Source: CAZCFB01 sp964511535 (GTDB lineage: Bacteria; Myxococcota_A; Polyangia; GCA-2747355; CAZCFB01). Taken from it: 12,019 nt of DNA. Below are positions 6,262 to 12,019 of this stretch, in pieces (the stretch's first letter is position 1; each line of letters begins with the position of its first letter). The stretch covers positions 1-12,019 of the forward strand of contig CAZEFW010000211.1 of NCBI GenBank assembly GCA_964511535.1. The letters are read 5' to 3'. The notes beneath the pieces were generated by a model. That model saw only the letters and a list, made by a program, of their open reading frames with translations. It searched no databases and was not told the DNA's origin. The position numbers were made by a program, and so were the translations under genes.

Positions 6262-6599
6262 GCGACAACGAATCTTCCCCTCCCAACTTTGGCAAGATCC
6301 TCGAGACCGCCCAGCGGGTACGGGATCAGATCCAGCAGGTCCAGGAGGATCTGTCTCGGGTCACCGTTCAGGGCGTGGCTGGCGGCGGAATGGTGGAGGC
6401 CACGGTCAACGGTCGCCAGCAGCTGCTGGCCGTCAAGATCGACCCCGACGTGGTGGATCGCCAGGAGATCGGCATGCTGCAAGATCTGGTGGTGGCGGCC
6501 GTGAACCAGGCGCTGGCTCGAGCAGCCGAGCGGGCCCAGCAAGAGATGTCCAAGGCGACGGGGGGGATGGGGCTCAACCTGCCCGGCATGGGTTTCTGA
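6258..6599 (+). CDS. YbaB/EbfC-family nucleoid-associated protein
   Basis: A 113-residue member of the YbaB/EbfC family: small dimeric DNA-binding proteins usually encoded between dnaX and recR. The pattern fits. An N-terminal helix (FGKILETAQRVRDQIQQVQEDLSR) is followed by a beta hairpin (VTVQGVAGGGMVEATVNGRQQLLAVKIDPDVV). Then comes the DRQEIGMLQDLVVAAVNQALARA helix and a Met/Gly-rich end (GGMGLNLPGMGF). Its ATG overlaps the dnaX TGA (ATGA). No strong Shine-Dalgarno is seen, as expected for coupled translation. It probably belongs to one operon with dnaX and recR, and is often linked to DNA repair or recombination in this context. Confidence 0.93.
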   Translation: MSDNESSPPNFGKILETAQRVRDQIQQVQEDLSRVTVQGVAGGGMVEATVNGRQQLLAVKIDPDVVDRQEIGMLQDLVVAAVNQALARAAERAQQEMSKATGGMGLNLPGMGF

Positions 6600-6617
6600 G
6601 GCCAGGAGCGCGCGGCC

Positions 6618-7217
6618 ATGTCAGATCCACTCGGCCTGTTGATTCAGCGGCTGGCGCAGCTTCCGGGCGTGGGTGAAAAGACCGCCGCGCGGCTGGCGTT
6701 CTACATCCTGCGTGCGCCCGAGGAGTACGCGCAGGAGCTGGCGCAGGCGCTGCTCGAGGTCAAGGAGAAGCTGCGCCACTGCAGCAGCTGCTACAACCTC
6801 ACGGATGACGATCCCTGCGCCCTGTGCGCCGACGCTCGCCGTGAGGCAGGACAGATCTGCGTGGTGGCCCAGCCTCAGGACCTGCTGGCCATCGAGCGCA
6901 CCGGCGGCTACCGGGGCCGGTACCATGTGCTGCACGGCGTGCTCTCTCCGCTGGACGGCATCGGCCCGGACGAGCTGTACATCAAGCCGCTGCTGGCCCG
7001 GCTGGGGCAGCAGGGCGACGAGCAGGTCAGCGAGGTCATCCTCGCAACCAGCCCCAACGTGGAGGGGGACGCCACGGCCATGTACCTGGCGCGCCTCATC
7101 AAGCCGCTCGGGGTGAGGGTGACCCGTATCGCCAGTGGCGTGCCCATCGGCGGCGACCTGGAGTTCGCCGACGGGGTGACCCTGGGGCGGGCGCTCGAGG
7201 GGCGGCTCGAGGTGTGA
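6618..7217 (+). CDS. recR: Recombination mediator protein RecR
   Basis: RecR works with RecO (and RecF) to load RecA on SSB-coated gapped DNA. The 199-residue length is typical. It has an N-terminal helix-hairpin-helix with LPGVGEKTA (15-23) and a zinc finger with Cys55, Cys58, Cys67 and Cys70. A Toprim domain starts at ICVVAQPQDLLAIE (about 78), with GRYHVLHGVLSPLDGIGPDEL and a final ATSPNVEGDATAMYLA...GVPIGGDLEFADGVTLGRALEGR. The usual VVE at the Toprim start reads VVA here, so the acidic residue normally found there is missing. AGGAG (6604-6608) lies nine bases before ATG 6618, and the gap after the YbaB-family gene is 18 bp. It ends the dnaX operon; the repeat array begins 20 bp after its stop. 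Confidence 0.97.
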   Translation: MSDPLGLLIQRLAQLPGVGEKTAARLAFYILRAPEEYAQELAQALLEVKEKLRHCSSCYNLTDDDPCALCADARREAGQICVVAQPQDLLAIERTGGYRGRYHVLHGVLSPLDGIGPDELYIKPLLARLGQQGDEQVSEVILATSPNVEGDATAMYLARLIKPLGVRVTRIASGVPIGGDLEFADGVTLGRALEGRLEV

Positions 7218-7237
7218 TGGGCTCGCTTCGCTCGCCG

Positions 7238-7307
7238 GCTTGAGACTTGAGGCTTGAGACTTGAGGCTCGAGGCTTGAGACTTGAGGCTTGAGGCTTGAG
7301 GCTTGAG
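7238..7307. repeat. Ten tandem copies of a 7-bp repeat, G/A-CTTGAG
   Basis: Ten consecutive heptamers read GCTTGAG or ACTTGAG, with a single variant GCTCGAG. Types alternate in the first four units and the last three are identical. The array fills most of the 95-bp gap between recR and the small lipoprotein gene. It has no stem structure and no spacers, so it is a simple heptad array and not CRISPR. The last unit runs into GAGGA (7305-7309), which can act as the ribosome binding site of the next gene. Confidence 0.9.
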
Positions 7308-7318
7308 GACAAATGGTT

Positions 7319-7597
7319 ATGGGTAAGATGCGGATGAAGATAATTATCATCGGGGCTTCGCTGGCGGTGATGTTCGTGGTGTCATGCGTGCCTCCTCCTC
7401 CTCCTCCGCCGCCCCACCGGCAACATTATCGCTACCATCGCCACAAGCACTGCAGGTCGGAGTGCGTGCGCTGGAAGGTCAAGCGGCGCTGCTTCCGTCG
7501 CTGCCGCCTGCGCGGCCCCATGGGCAGGTGCGTGTCGTGGGATCGGGTCTGCCGTCGCAAGCGCGTCTGCCGTCAGCACGCCACCCGATGCCGATGA
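7319..7597 (+). CDS. Small Cys/Arg-rich lipoprotein, function unknown
   Basis: About 92 residues. A lysine/arginine N-terminus and a hydrophobic stretch (IIIIGASLAVMFVVSC) end in a lipobox-like VVSC, so it is probably lipid-anchored after signal peptidase II cleavage. The mature part starts with eight prolines, then a His/Tyr/Arg patch (HRQHYRYHRHKHC). A very basic domain follows with eight more cysteines, several as CxxxC or CxxxxxC pairs. I do not recognise the family. Four ATG codons are possible. I prefer 7319 because GAGGA at 7305-7309 is nine bases away, against three bases for ATG 7313. The Pro-rich tether suits a lipoprotein spanning the periplasm. The Cys pairs could be disulfides or a metal site. 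It is short and Arg-rich in GC-rich DNA, but the signal peptide argues for a real gene. Confidence 0.65.
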   Translation: MGKMRMKIIIIGASLAVMFVVSCVPPPPPPPPHRQHYRYHRHKHCRSECVRWKVKRRCFRRCRLRGPMGRCVSWDRVCRRKRVCRQHATRCR

Positions 7598-7616
7598 ACT
7601 TGCGCCGGTTGCTACG

Positions 7617-7642
7617 GCAGCGGGCCCAAGGGCTGCTATAGT
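7617..7642 (+). promoter_or_regulatory. Hairpin and -10-like element just before the thioesterase gene
   Basis: GCAGC (7617-7621) and GCTGC (7632-7636) form a five-base-pair stem directly after the lipoprotein gene. It is followed at once by TATAGT (7637-7642), a close match to a -10 box. The next start codon, ATG 7650, lies seven bases after TATAGT. Transcription would then begin at or beside the ATG. No well-placed -35 is visible. Confidence 0.4.
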
Positions 7643-7649
7643 AATCCCC

Positions 7650-8129
7650 ATGCCCACAGAAGAGAGCCGGCCGCCGGAGTGCTCCAGGGTTGAGATGACA
7701 CAGCTGGTGCTCCCGGGGGACGCCAACACCCTCGGCAATGCCTTCGGCGGCAAGATCCTGCAATGGATAGACATCGCCGCCGGCGTGGCAGCGCGGCGGC
7801 ATGCTGGCGGCGTCGCCGTCACGGCCTCCATCGACAGCGTCCAGTTCAAGCAGCCGGTGTTGTTGGGAGACATCGTGGTGCTGCGCGCGACCCTCACCCG
7901 GGCGTGGCGCACCAGCATGGAGATCTACGTCTCGGTGGATTGTGATGGCATTGACGGCGGTGAGGATCGCCACGCAGTGAGCGCATTTCTCACCTTCGTG
8001 GCGATCGACGAAGAGGGCCGCCCGCGGCCCGTACCGGGGGTTTGTCCGCAGACCGAGGAGGAGCGCAAGGCTCATGGCGAGGCGGAGCAACGGCGGACCC
8101 AGCGACTAAACCTCTTGGGGCACGCATGA
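7650..8129 (+). CDS. Acyl-CoA thioesterase, hotdog fold (YciA/BFIT type)
   Basis: A 159-residue single hotdog-domain protein predicted to hydrolyse acyl-CoA to free acid and CoA in the cytoplasm. The family signature is clear: SRVEMTQLVLPGDANTLGNAFGGKILQWID (residues 12-41), with Asp24 and Asn30 in the active-site loop and Asp41 at the end of the hotdog helix start. VTASIDSVQFKQPVLLGDIVVLRA and a C-terminal FLTFVAIDEEGRPRPVP follow. SRVEMTQLVLP is an upstream conserved segment, so ATG 7650 is favoured over ATG 7695. Yet no Shine-Dalgarno precedes 7650, and TATAGT ends seven bases before it, which suggests a leaderless message. The chain length preferred cannot be told. An acyl-CoA synthetase lies 2 kb downstream, but no common operon is implied. 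Confidence 0.9.
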   Translation: MPTEESRPPECSRVEMTQLVLPGDANTLGNAFGGKILQWIDIAAGVAARRHAGGVAVTASIDSVQFKQPVLLGDIVVLRATLTRAWRTSMEIYVSVDCDGIDGGEDRHAVSAFLTFVAIDEEGRPRPVPGVCPQTEEERKAHGEAEQRRTQRLNLLGHA

Positions 8130-8158
8130 TGATGGGGGCAAAACAGGCGGAATATGAC

Positions 8159-8187
8159 TTGAATTACCAGAAAGGTTCTGATATCCC
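8159..8187 (+). promoter_or_regulatory. Possible weak promoter for mglBA
   Basis: TTGAAT (8159-8164) and TATCCC (8182-8187) are 17 bp apart in the 98-bp, relatively AT-rich gap before mglB. The -10 is poor, so this is only a candidate. Transcription would start near 8194, about 34 bases before ATG 8228. Confidence 0.3.
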
Positions 8188-8227
8188 AAGGCATTCAGGA
8201 TTGGTCTGTACTCCCAAGGAGTTCTGA

Positions 8228-8707
8228 ATGAACCCCGATATGGTGATGTTCGAACAGGAGTTCCAGCAGATCCAGGCGGTCTGTGGACGCCTGCATCGTG
8301 ACGCCAACTCCCTTGCGGTACTCCTCATTGACAAGAACGGTCAGCTCATCGCGGAGTCAGGCGAAACGGAGGCCCTGGACACCACCTCTCTGTCCAGCCT
8401 TACCGCGGGTAACGTCGCGGCCACCGGGGGCATCGCCAGCCTGCTCAAAGAGAAGGAGTTCACCGGGCAGTTTCATGAGGGGGAACGCACCAGCATTCAC
8501 ATCTCCCTGGTGGCCCAGCGGGTCATCCTGGTCATCATCTTCGATGAGCGCTCTTCGCTTGGGCTGGTCCGTCTGCGCGTACGCAAGGCCAGCGACGAGC
8601 TCGCAAACATCTTCGACAATATGATGGACAAGACCAGGGAGCCCGAGGCGCCCTCCATCTTTGCCGAAATCACGGATGAGGACATCGACAACCTGTTCAA
8701 GGATTAG
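8228..8707 (+). CDS. mglB: MglB, roadblock-domain GAP of MglA
   Basis: MglB is the GTPase-activating partner of MglA in the polarity switch that sets the leading and lagging cell poles for motility in myxobacteria. The 159-residue length equals that of M. xanthus MglB as I recall it. Many blocks look the same: MVMFEQEFQQIQAVCGRL, VLLIDKNGQLIAESG, DTTSLSSLTAGNVAATGG and FHEGERTSIHISLV. RSSLGLVRLRVRKASDELANIF and the acidic end FAEITDEDIDNLFKD also match. Residues about 5-125 are the roadblock/LC7 fold. AAGGAG (8217-8222) with a short spacer precedes ATG 8228, so this start is well supported. mglA begins five bases after the stop, which fixes them as one operon. Confidence 0.95.
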   Translation: MNPDMVMFEQEFQQIQAVCGRLHRDANSLAVLLIDKNGQLIAESGETEALDTTSLSSLTAGNVAATGGIASLLKEKEFTGQFHEGERTSIHISLVAQRVILVIIFDERSSLGLVRLRVRKASDELANIFDNMMDKTREPEAPSIFAEITDEDIDNLFKD

Positions 8708-8712
8708 CCCGA

Positions 8713-9300
8713 ATGTCATTCATCAACTACTCCTCGAGGGAGATCAACTGCAAGATCGTCTATTACGGGCCAGGCCTGTGCGGTAAGACGACAAACTTGC
8801 AGTACATTTACGCGCGCACCAATCCCGAGGCCAAGGGCAAGATGATCTCCCTGGCCACGGAGACGGAGCGGACGCTCTTTTTCGACTTTCTGCCGCTGTC
8901 GCTGGGTGAGATCCGCGGGTTCAAGACTCGCTTCCACCTCTACACGGTCCCGGGCCAGGTGTTCTACGACGCCAGCCGAAAGCTGATCCTCAAGGGCGTG
9001 GACGGCATCGTGTTCGTGGCCGACTCGCAGATGGAGCGGTACGAGGCGAACATCGAGAGCTTCGAGAACCTCGAGTACAACCTCGAGGAGCAGGGCTACG
9101 AGCTGGACAAGGTCCCGTACGTCATCCAGTACAACAAGCGCGACCTGCCCAACTGCACGCCCGTCGAGGAGCTGCGCCGGCTGCTCAACCACAAGGGCGT
9201 GCCGGAGTTCGAGGCCGTGGCCACCACCGGCCAGGGCGTGTTCAACACGCTCAAGTCTGTGGCGAAGCTAGTCCTCACCGAACTCAAGCGCGGCCGCTAG
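8713..9300 (+). CDS. mglA: MglA, Ras-like polarity GTPase
   Basis: MglA-GTP collects at the leading pole and links to type IV pili or gliding complexes. The 195 residues match the M. xanthus protein in length. The P-loop is GPGLCGKTT (19-27). Arg53 and Thr54 in TETERTLFFDF correspond to the intrinsic arginine finger and the switch I Thr. The G3 motif is TVPGQ (78-82), with Gln82 for catalysis and Thr78 in place of the usual Asp. The G4 motif is NKRD (141-144). The C-terminus KSVAKLVLTELKRGR is family-typical. AAGGA (8699-8703) inside the end of mglB lies nine bases before ATG 8713. The last eight codons, from the third base of the Leu-Thr boundary on, are part of a 76-bp tandem duplication that continues past the stop. 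Confidence 0.97.
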   Translation: MSFINYSSREINCKIVYYGPGLCGKTTNLQYIYARTNPEAKGKMISLATETERTLFFDFLPLSLGEIRGFKTRFHLYTVPGQVFYDASRKLILKGVDGIVFVADSQMERYEANIESFENLEYNLEEQGYELDKVPYVIQYNKRDLPNCTPVEELRRLLNHKGVPEFEAVATTGQGVFNTLKSVAKLVLTELKRGR

Positions 9301-9428
9301 GGGGCCGTTACCGGCGGCGCAGCAGCGCCCGTGCCGCCTCACCGAACAACCAACCGAACTGAAGCGCGGCCGCTAGGGGGCCGTTACCGGCGGCGCAGCA
9401 GCGCCCGTGCCGCCTCACCGAACAACCA
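9277..9428. repeat. 76-bp tandem duplication covering the end of mglA
   Basis: Copy 1 (9277-9352) and copy 2 (9353-9428) are identical except for C9285 against G9361. Copy 1 contains the final codons of mglA and its stop; copy 2 carries the same codons as a non-coding relic. Each copy also contains GGCGC-AGCA-GCGCC (first copy 9316-9329), a small hairpin inside a wider GGCGGC/GCCGCC pairing. It may act as the end of the mglBA transcript and would then be present twice. The near identity suggests a recent event. Confidence 0.95.
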
Positions 9429-9509
9429 GTTCGCTTTCGTCGACCCGGGGCCACTGCGCCTTGGTCCCGACCCCCTAGACCAGGTTCCGACTCCCCGAAC
9501 CTCAACCGT

Positions 9510-9541
9510 CAACTGTTAACAGTTATCAGTTGATAGTTCAG
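9510..9541. repeat. AT-rich patch with palindrome and 7-bp phasing
   Basis: AACTGTTAACAGTT (9511-9524) is a perfect 14-bp palindrome. Overlapping it, TCAACTG (9509-9515) and CAGTTGA (9527-9533) form another inverted repeat. AGTT recurs at 9521, 9528 and 9535, a 7-bp step. The patch lies 19 bp beyond the end of the minus-strand GtrA gene and after the mglA duplication, between convergent genes. It could help end transcription or bind a protein. Confidence 0.6.
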
Positions 9542-9559
9542 GGCCGCCCCGAACCCAAC

Positions 9560-10042
9560 CTACTCCCGCTTCCTGAACGTCCAGACGTTGTTGATCACGT
9601 AGTTGATCACCGTGGCCAGGGCGATGCCGGCCAGCTGGCCCAGCATGGCCATGTGCGAGCTCTCGCCGCCGAGCCAGGTGACCAGGTTGGACGCGCCCAT
9701 CTGAATCACGCCGCCGGCCGAGCAGACCAGGTAGAACCGTCCGCAGCGGCCGAAGAACCCGCTGGCGCCCTTGGGGCGGTCGGACCAGGTCCAGATGTCG
9801 TTGAGCAGGAAGTTCGTGAACACGGAGACCAGAAATCCCAGCGCAGAGGCGAGGGTCACCTGCAGCCGCCCCCCCATGCTGACGAACATGAAGTTGTACC
9901 CGATCCACACGAACAGCAGGTTGACCGGCACCCCGCTCGCGCCCACCAGACAGAACTTGACGAACCGCCGCTGCTCCTTTGAAAGCAGGCGGCGGATCAT
10001 GTCGACGGGGGTGTCCAAGGCAAGTACTCCAGACCCCTCCAT
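9560..10042 (-). CDS. GtrA-family four-helix membrane protein
   Basis: A 160-residue integral membrane protein. GtrA-like proteins help move lipid-linked sugars across the inner membrane or assist glycosyltransferases. After a short cytoplasmic start with LLSKEQRRFVKF come four predicted membrane helices: FCLVGASGVPVNLLFVWIGY, the VTLASALGFLVSVFTNFLL helix, FYLVCSAGGVIQMGASNLVTW and LGQLAGIALATVINYVI. Each half ends in the family signature, NFLLNDIWTW and NYVINNVWTF. The start is unsure. ATG 10042 has no clear Shine-Dalgarno; a TTG at 10018 has TGGAG eight bases before it; ATG 10000 still keeps all helices. No glycosyltransferase is next to it in this window. It is divergent from the acyl-CoA synthetase with about 108 bp between. 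Confidence 0.88.
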   Translation of the reverse strand: MEGSGVLALDTPVDMIRRLLSKEQRRFVKFCLVGASGVPVNLLFVWIGYNFMFVSMGGRLQVTLASALGFLVSVFTNFLLNDIWTWSDRPKGASGFFGRCGRFYLVCSAGGVIQMGASNLVTWLGGESSHMAMLGQLAGIALATVINYVINNVWTFRKRE

Positions 10043-10083
10043 AGAACGAGTTGTCCGTCGCTGTCTATTTCTTTCCCTGGATA

Positions 10084-10113
10084 TTGACCTGGCGCCACCG
10101 GCGCTCCTAAACT
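10084..10113 (+). promoter_or_regulatory. Sigma-70-like promoter of the acyl-CoA synthetase with a spacer inverted repeat
   Basis: TTGACC (10084-10089) and TAAACT (10108-10113) are 18 bp apart. The spacer contains GCGCC (10092-10096) and GGCGC (10100-10104), a five-base inverted repeat with three bases between, where a repressor could sit. The start would be near 10120, giving a leader of about 30 bases with AGGAGGT at 10140-10146 before GTG 10151. Confidence 0.6.
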
Positions 10114-10150
10114 CACGCTTTCCATCCACAGGCTCCCCCAGGAGGTACAC

Positions 10151-11962
10151 GTGACCACGGGCACCGATCCCCGCACCATCCCCGAGATGTTCTACAACCG
10201 GACCGCCGCCACTCCCGACGCTCCCGCCGTCAAGATCAAGGCGGGCGGGCGCTGGAACCCCACCAGCTGGAAGGCGGTGGAGGACAAGGTCCGCACCCTG
10301 GCCCGTGGCATCGCGGACTGGGTGGAGCCCGAAGAGATCGTGTGCATCCTGAGCGAAAACCGGCTGGAGTGGTGGATGGCCGACCTGGCCACCCTGTCCC
10401 TGGCCGGCGCCAGCGCGCCGATCTACGCCACCAACCCGCCCAAGGACGTGGCCTACATCATCAACGATTGCGGCTGTAAGCTGATCCTGGTCTCCACCGG
10501 CGAGCAGCTGGACAAGATCCGCAAGCTCAAGGCGGAGGACAAGATCCCGGGCCTCGAGCGGGTCGTGGTGTTCGACGACGTGGCCACGCCGGAGGACTGG
10601 ATCTTCCCCCTGTCCGAGGTGATGGCGCGTAACGCCGACATCGAGGATCCAGTGCCGGCCCGCATGGCGGGCATCGACAAGGACAAGCTGGCCACCCTGA
10701 TCTACACCTCGGGCACCACCGGCGAGCCCAAGGGCGTGATGCTGAGCCACTGGAACCTGGTGTCCAACTGCCTGGGCGCCGCGGTGGTGCTGGAGAATAT
10801 CGACCTGCCTGAAAAGCAGATGCTCTCCTTCTTGCCGCTGTCCCACTCCTTCGAGCGCACCGCCGGGTATTACGCCGCCATCCATTACGGCTTCTGCGTG
10901 GCCTTCGCCGAGGGCGTGCCCCAGCTGGTGGACAACATGGGCGAGGTGAGCCCCACCGTGCTGGTGAGCGTGCCGCGCATCTACGAGAAGCTGTACGGCA
11001 AGGTGATGGCGGGCGCCCAGAGCGGGCTGAAGCGCAAGCTGGTGCTCTGGTCCATCTGCGTGGGCAAGCAGCACGCCGAGTACCGGCTCAAGGGCAGGAC
11101 GGCGCCGTGGTGGCTCAACTTCCGCTACGGCATCGCCACCAAGCTGGTGTTCTCCAAGCTGCACGAGAAGCTCGGCGGTCGGTTGAAGTACGCCATCAGC
11201 GGCGGCGCGCCGCTGGCGCCGGAGATCGCCGAGTTCCTCAACGCCGTGGGGATGACGGTGTTCGAGGGCTACGGACTGAGCGAGACCTCCCCGGTGCTGT
11301 GCGCCAACCAGCCCGGCGCCATCAAGGTGGGCACGGTGGGCAAGCCGTGGCCCGACGTGGAGATCAAGATCGCGCCCGAGCCTGACCGCGAGCGCGACGG
11401 CGAGATCCTCGGCCGCGGCCCCGGCATCATGCTCGGGTACTTCAACAAGCCGGACCAGACCGCCGAGGTGCTCGAGGAGGACGGCTGGTTCCACACCGGC
11501 GACATCGGCTATGTCGACGACGAGGGGTTCCTGCACATCACCGACCGCAAAAAGGAGCTGCTCAAGACCGCGGGCGGAAAGTATGTGGCGCCCCAGCCCA
11601 TCGAGAACCAGCTCAAGGTGCACGGCCTGGTGGAGCAGGCGGTGGTCATCGGCGACCGGCGCAAGTACTGCGTGGCCCTCATAGTTCCTGCCTTCGAGAG
11701 CCTCGAGGCCGCCCTGGGCAAGTCGCTGCCCATCGACCTGACCGAGCTGAACGACGATCCCCAGGTGCGCAGCCTCTACCAGGCGGCCGTGGACGGCGTC
11801 AACGCGGACCTCGGCTCATGGGAGACGATCAAGCGGTTCTACCTGCTGCCCGCCGAGATGAGCCAGGAGACCGGCGAGCTGACCCCGACCCTGAAGCTCA
11901 AGCGCCGCATCATCGACGACAAGTACAAGGAGATCATCGACTCCATGTACCCACCGGAGTAG
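10151..11962 (+). CDS. Long-chain acyl-CoA synthetase (AMP-forming)
   Basis: Activates fatty acids to acyl-CoA through an acyl-AMP intermediate. The 603 residues have all ANL-superfamily motifs. The P-loop-like A3 is YTSGTTGEPKG (185-195) and A5 is YGLSETS (374-380). A7 is GWFHTGDIG (445-453), A8 with the hinge is DRKKELLKTAGGKYVAP (465-481), and a C-terminal PTLKLKRR carries the likely catalytic Lys of the A10 region. The long insert and the FLPLSHSFERTAGYY segment are typical of the FadD15/long-chain branch, not of acetyl-CoA synthetase. The GTG start at 10151 has an excellent AGGAGGT four bases upstream and a promoter at 10084. The gene stands alone; a hairpin follows its stop by four bases. 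The chain length preferred is not visible. Possible roles are fatty acid breakdown or membrane lipid recycling. Confidence 0.95.
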   Translation: MTTGTDPRTIPEMFYNRTAATPDAPAVKIKAGGRWNPTSWKAVEDKVRTLARGIADWVEPEEIVCILSENRLEWWMADLATLSLAGASAPIYATNPPKDVAYIINDCGCKLILVSTGEQLDKIRKLKAEDKIPGLERVVVFDDVATPEDWIFPLSEVMARNADIEDPVPARMAGIDKDKLATLIYTSGTTGEPKGVMLSHWNLVSNCLGAAVVLENIDLPEKQMLSFLPLSHSFERTAGYYAAIHYGFCVAFAEGVPQLVDNMGEVSPTVLVSVPRIYEKLYGKVMAGAQSGLKRKLVLWSICVGKQHAEYRLKGRTAPWWLNFRYGIATKLVFSKLHEKLGGRLKYAISGGAPLAPEIAEFLNAVGMTVFEGYGLSETSPVLCANQPGAIKVGTVGKPWPDVEIKIAPEPDRERDGEILGRGPGIMLGYFNKPDQTAEVLEEDGWFHTGDIGYVDDEGFLHITDRKKELLKTAGGKYVAPQPIENQLKVHGLVEQAVVIGDRRKYCVALIVPAFESLEAALGKSLPIDLTELNDDPQVRSLYQAAVDGVNADLGSWETIKRFYLLPAEMSQETGELTPTLKLKRRIIDDKYKEIIDSMYPPE

Positions 11963-11966
11963 CCCG

Positions 11967-11995
11967 CCGCTTCATCGCGGAGGGCCGCGAAGCGG
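11967..11995 (+). terminator. Hairpin after the acyl-CoA synthetase
   Basis: CCGCTTC (11967-11973) pairs with GAAGCGG (11989-11995). Inside it GCGG (11977-11980) pairs with CCGC (11985-11988) around an AGGG loop, leaving ATC as a bulge. The stem starts four bases after the TAG. There is no T-tract, so it is a likely 3' end structure rather than a classical intrinsic terminator. Confidence 0.55.
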
Positions 11996-12019
11996 GCCGA
12001 GCACGGCGCGCTCCCCCGG

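Noticed and set aside
7238..7307. CRISPR array
   Set aside because: The unit is 7 bp with no spacers and there are no cas genes nearby.
9560..11623. A very long minus-strand open frame of 687 codons
   Set aside because: Only its last 160 codons encode the GtrA protein. The rest is antisense to the acyl-CoA synthetase, has low-complexity His/Leu/Gly composition, and is open because of the GC-rich codon pattern of the sense gene.

Overview
The window is GC-rich chromosomal DNA from a bacterium that looks like a member of the former Deltaproteobacteria, most likely Myxococcota or a close relative. The best evidence is an mglB-mglA pair at 8228-9300. Both proteins match my memory of the Myxococcus xanthus polarity proteins along nearly their whole length, including a 195-residue MglA with TVPGQ in place of the usual G3 motif. 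No phage, plasmid, transposase or CRISPR gene is visible. This is mostly a housekeeping region with several unusual small features.

Left part (1-2748): an HxlR-type regulator with a C-terminal SCP2-like domain faces a divergent YchF/OLA1-like protein whose nucleotide-binding motifs are partly lost. A small J-domain protein is divergent from the YchF-like gene. It converges on a short roadblock-like protein encoded on the minus strand.

Centre (2749-7217): tRNA-Pro(UGG), tadA with a long disordered tail, tRNA-Ser(CGA), tRNA-Ser(GGA), the small bacterial SRP RNA, dnaX, a ybaB/ebfC gene and recR, all on the plus strand. The order tadA, SRP RNA, dnaX, ebfC, recR is the one I know from Bacillus subtilis, so this is an ancient conserved block. 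It joins tRNA maturation, protein targeting, replication and recombinational repair. None of the three tRNA genes encodes its CCA end.

Right part (7218-12019): a 70-bp array of 7-bp repeats runs into the start of a small Cys/Arg-rich lipoprotein gene. Then come an acyl-CoA thioesterase with no ribosome binding site, the mglBA operon, a 76-bp tandem duplication that copies the end of mglA, and a second AT-rich patch with 7-bp phasing and a palindrome. A GtrA-family membrane protein on the minus strand is divergent from a long-chain acyl-CoA synthetase that has a recognisable promoter and a strong ribosome binding site. A hairpin follows the synthetase stop codon.

I see no clearly new multi-gene system. 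The observations most worth a second look are the degenerate YchF-like protein, the tailed TadA set among tRNA genes, the roadblock-like gene behind an operator-like inverted repeat, the Cys/Arg-rich lipoprotein and the two heptad-phased intergenic patches.
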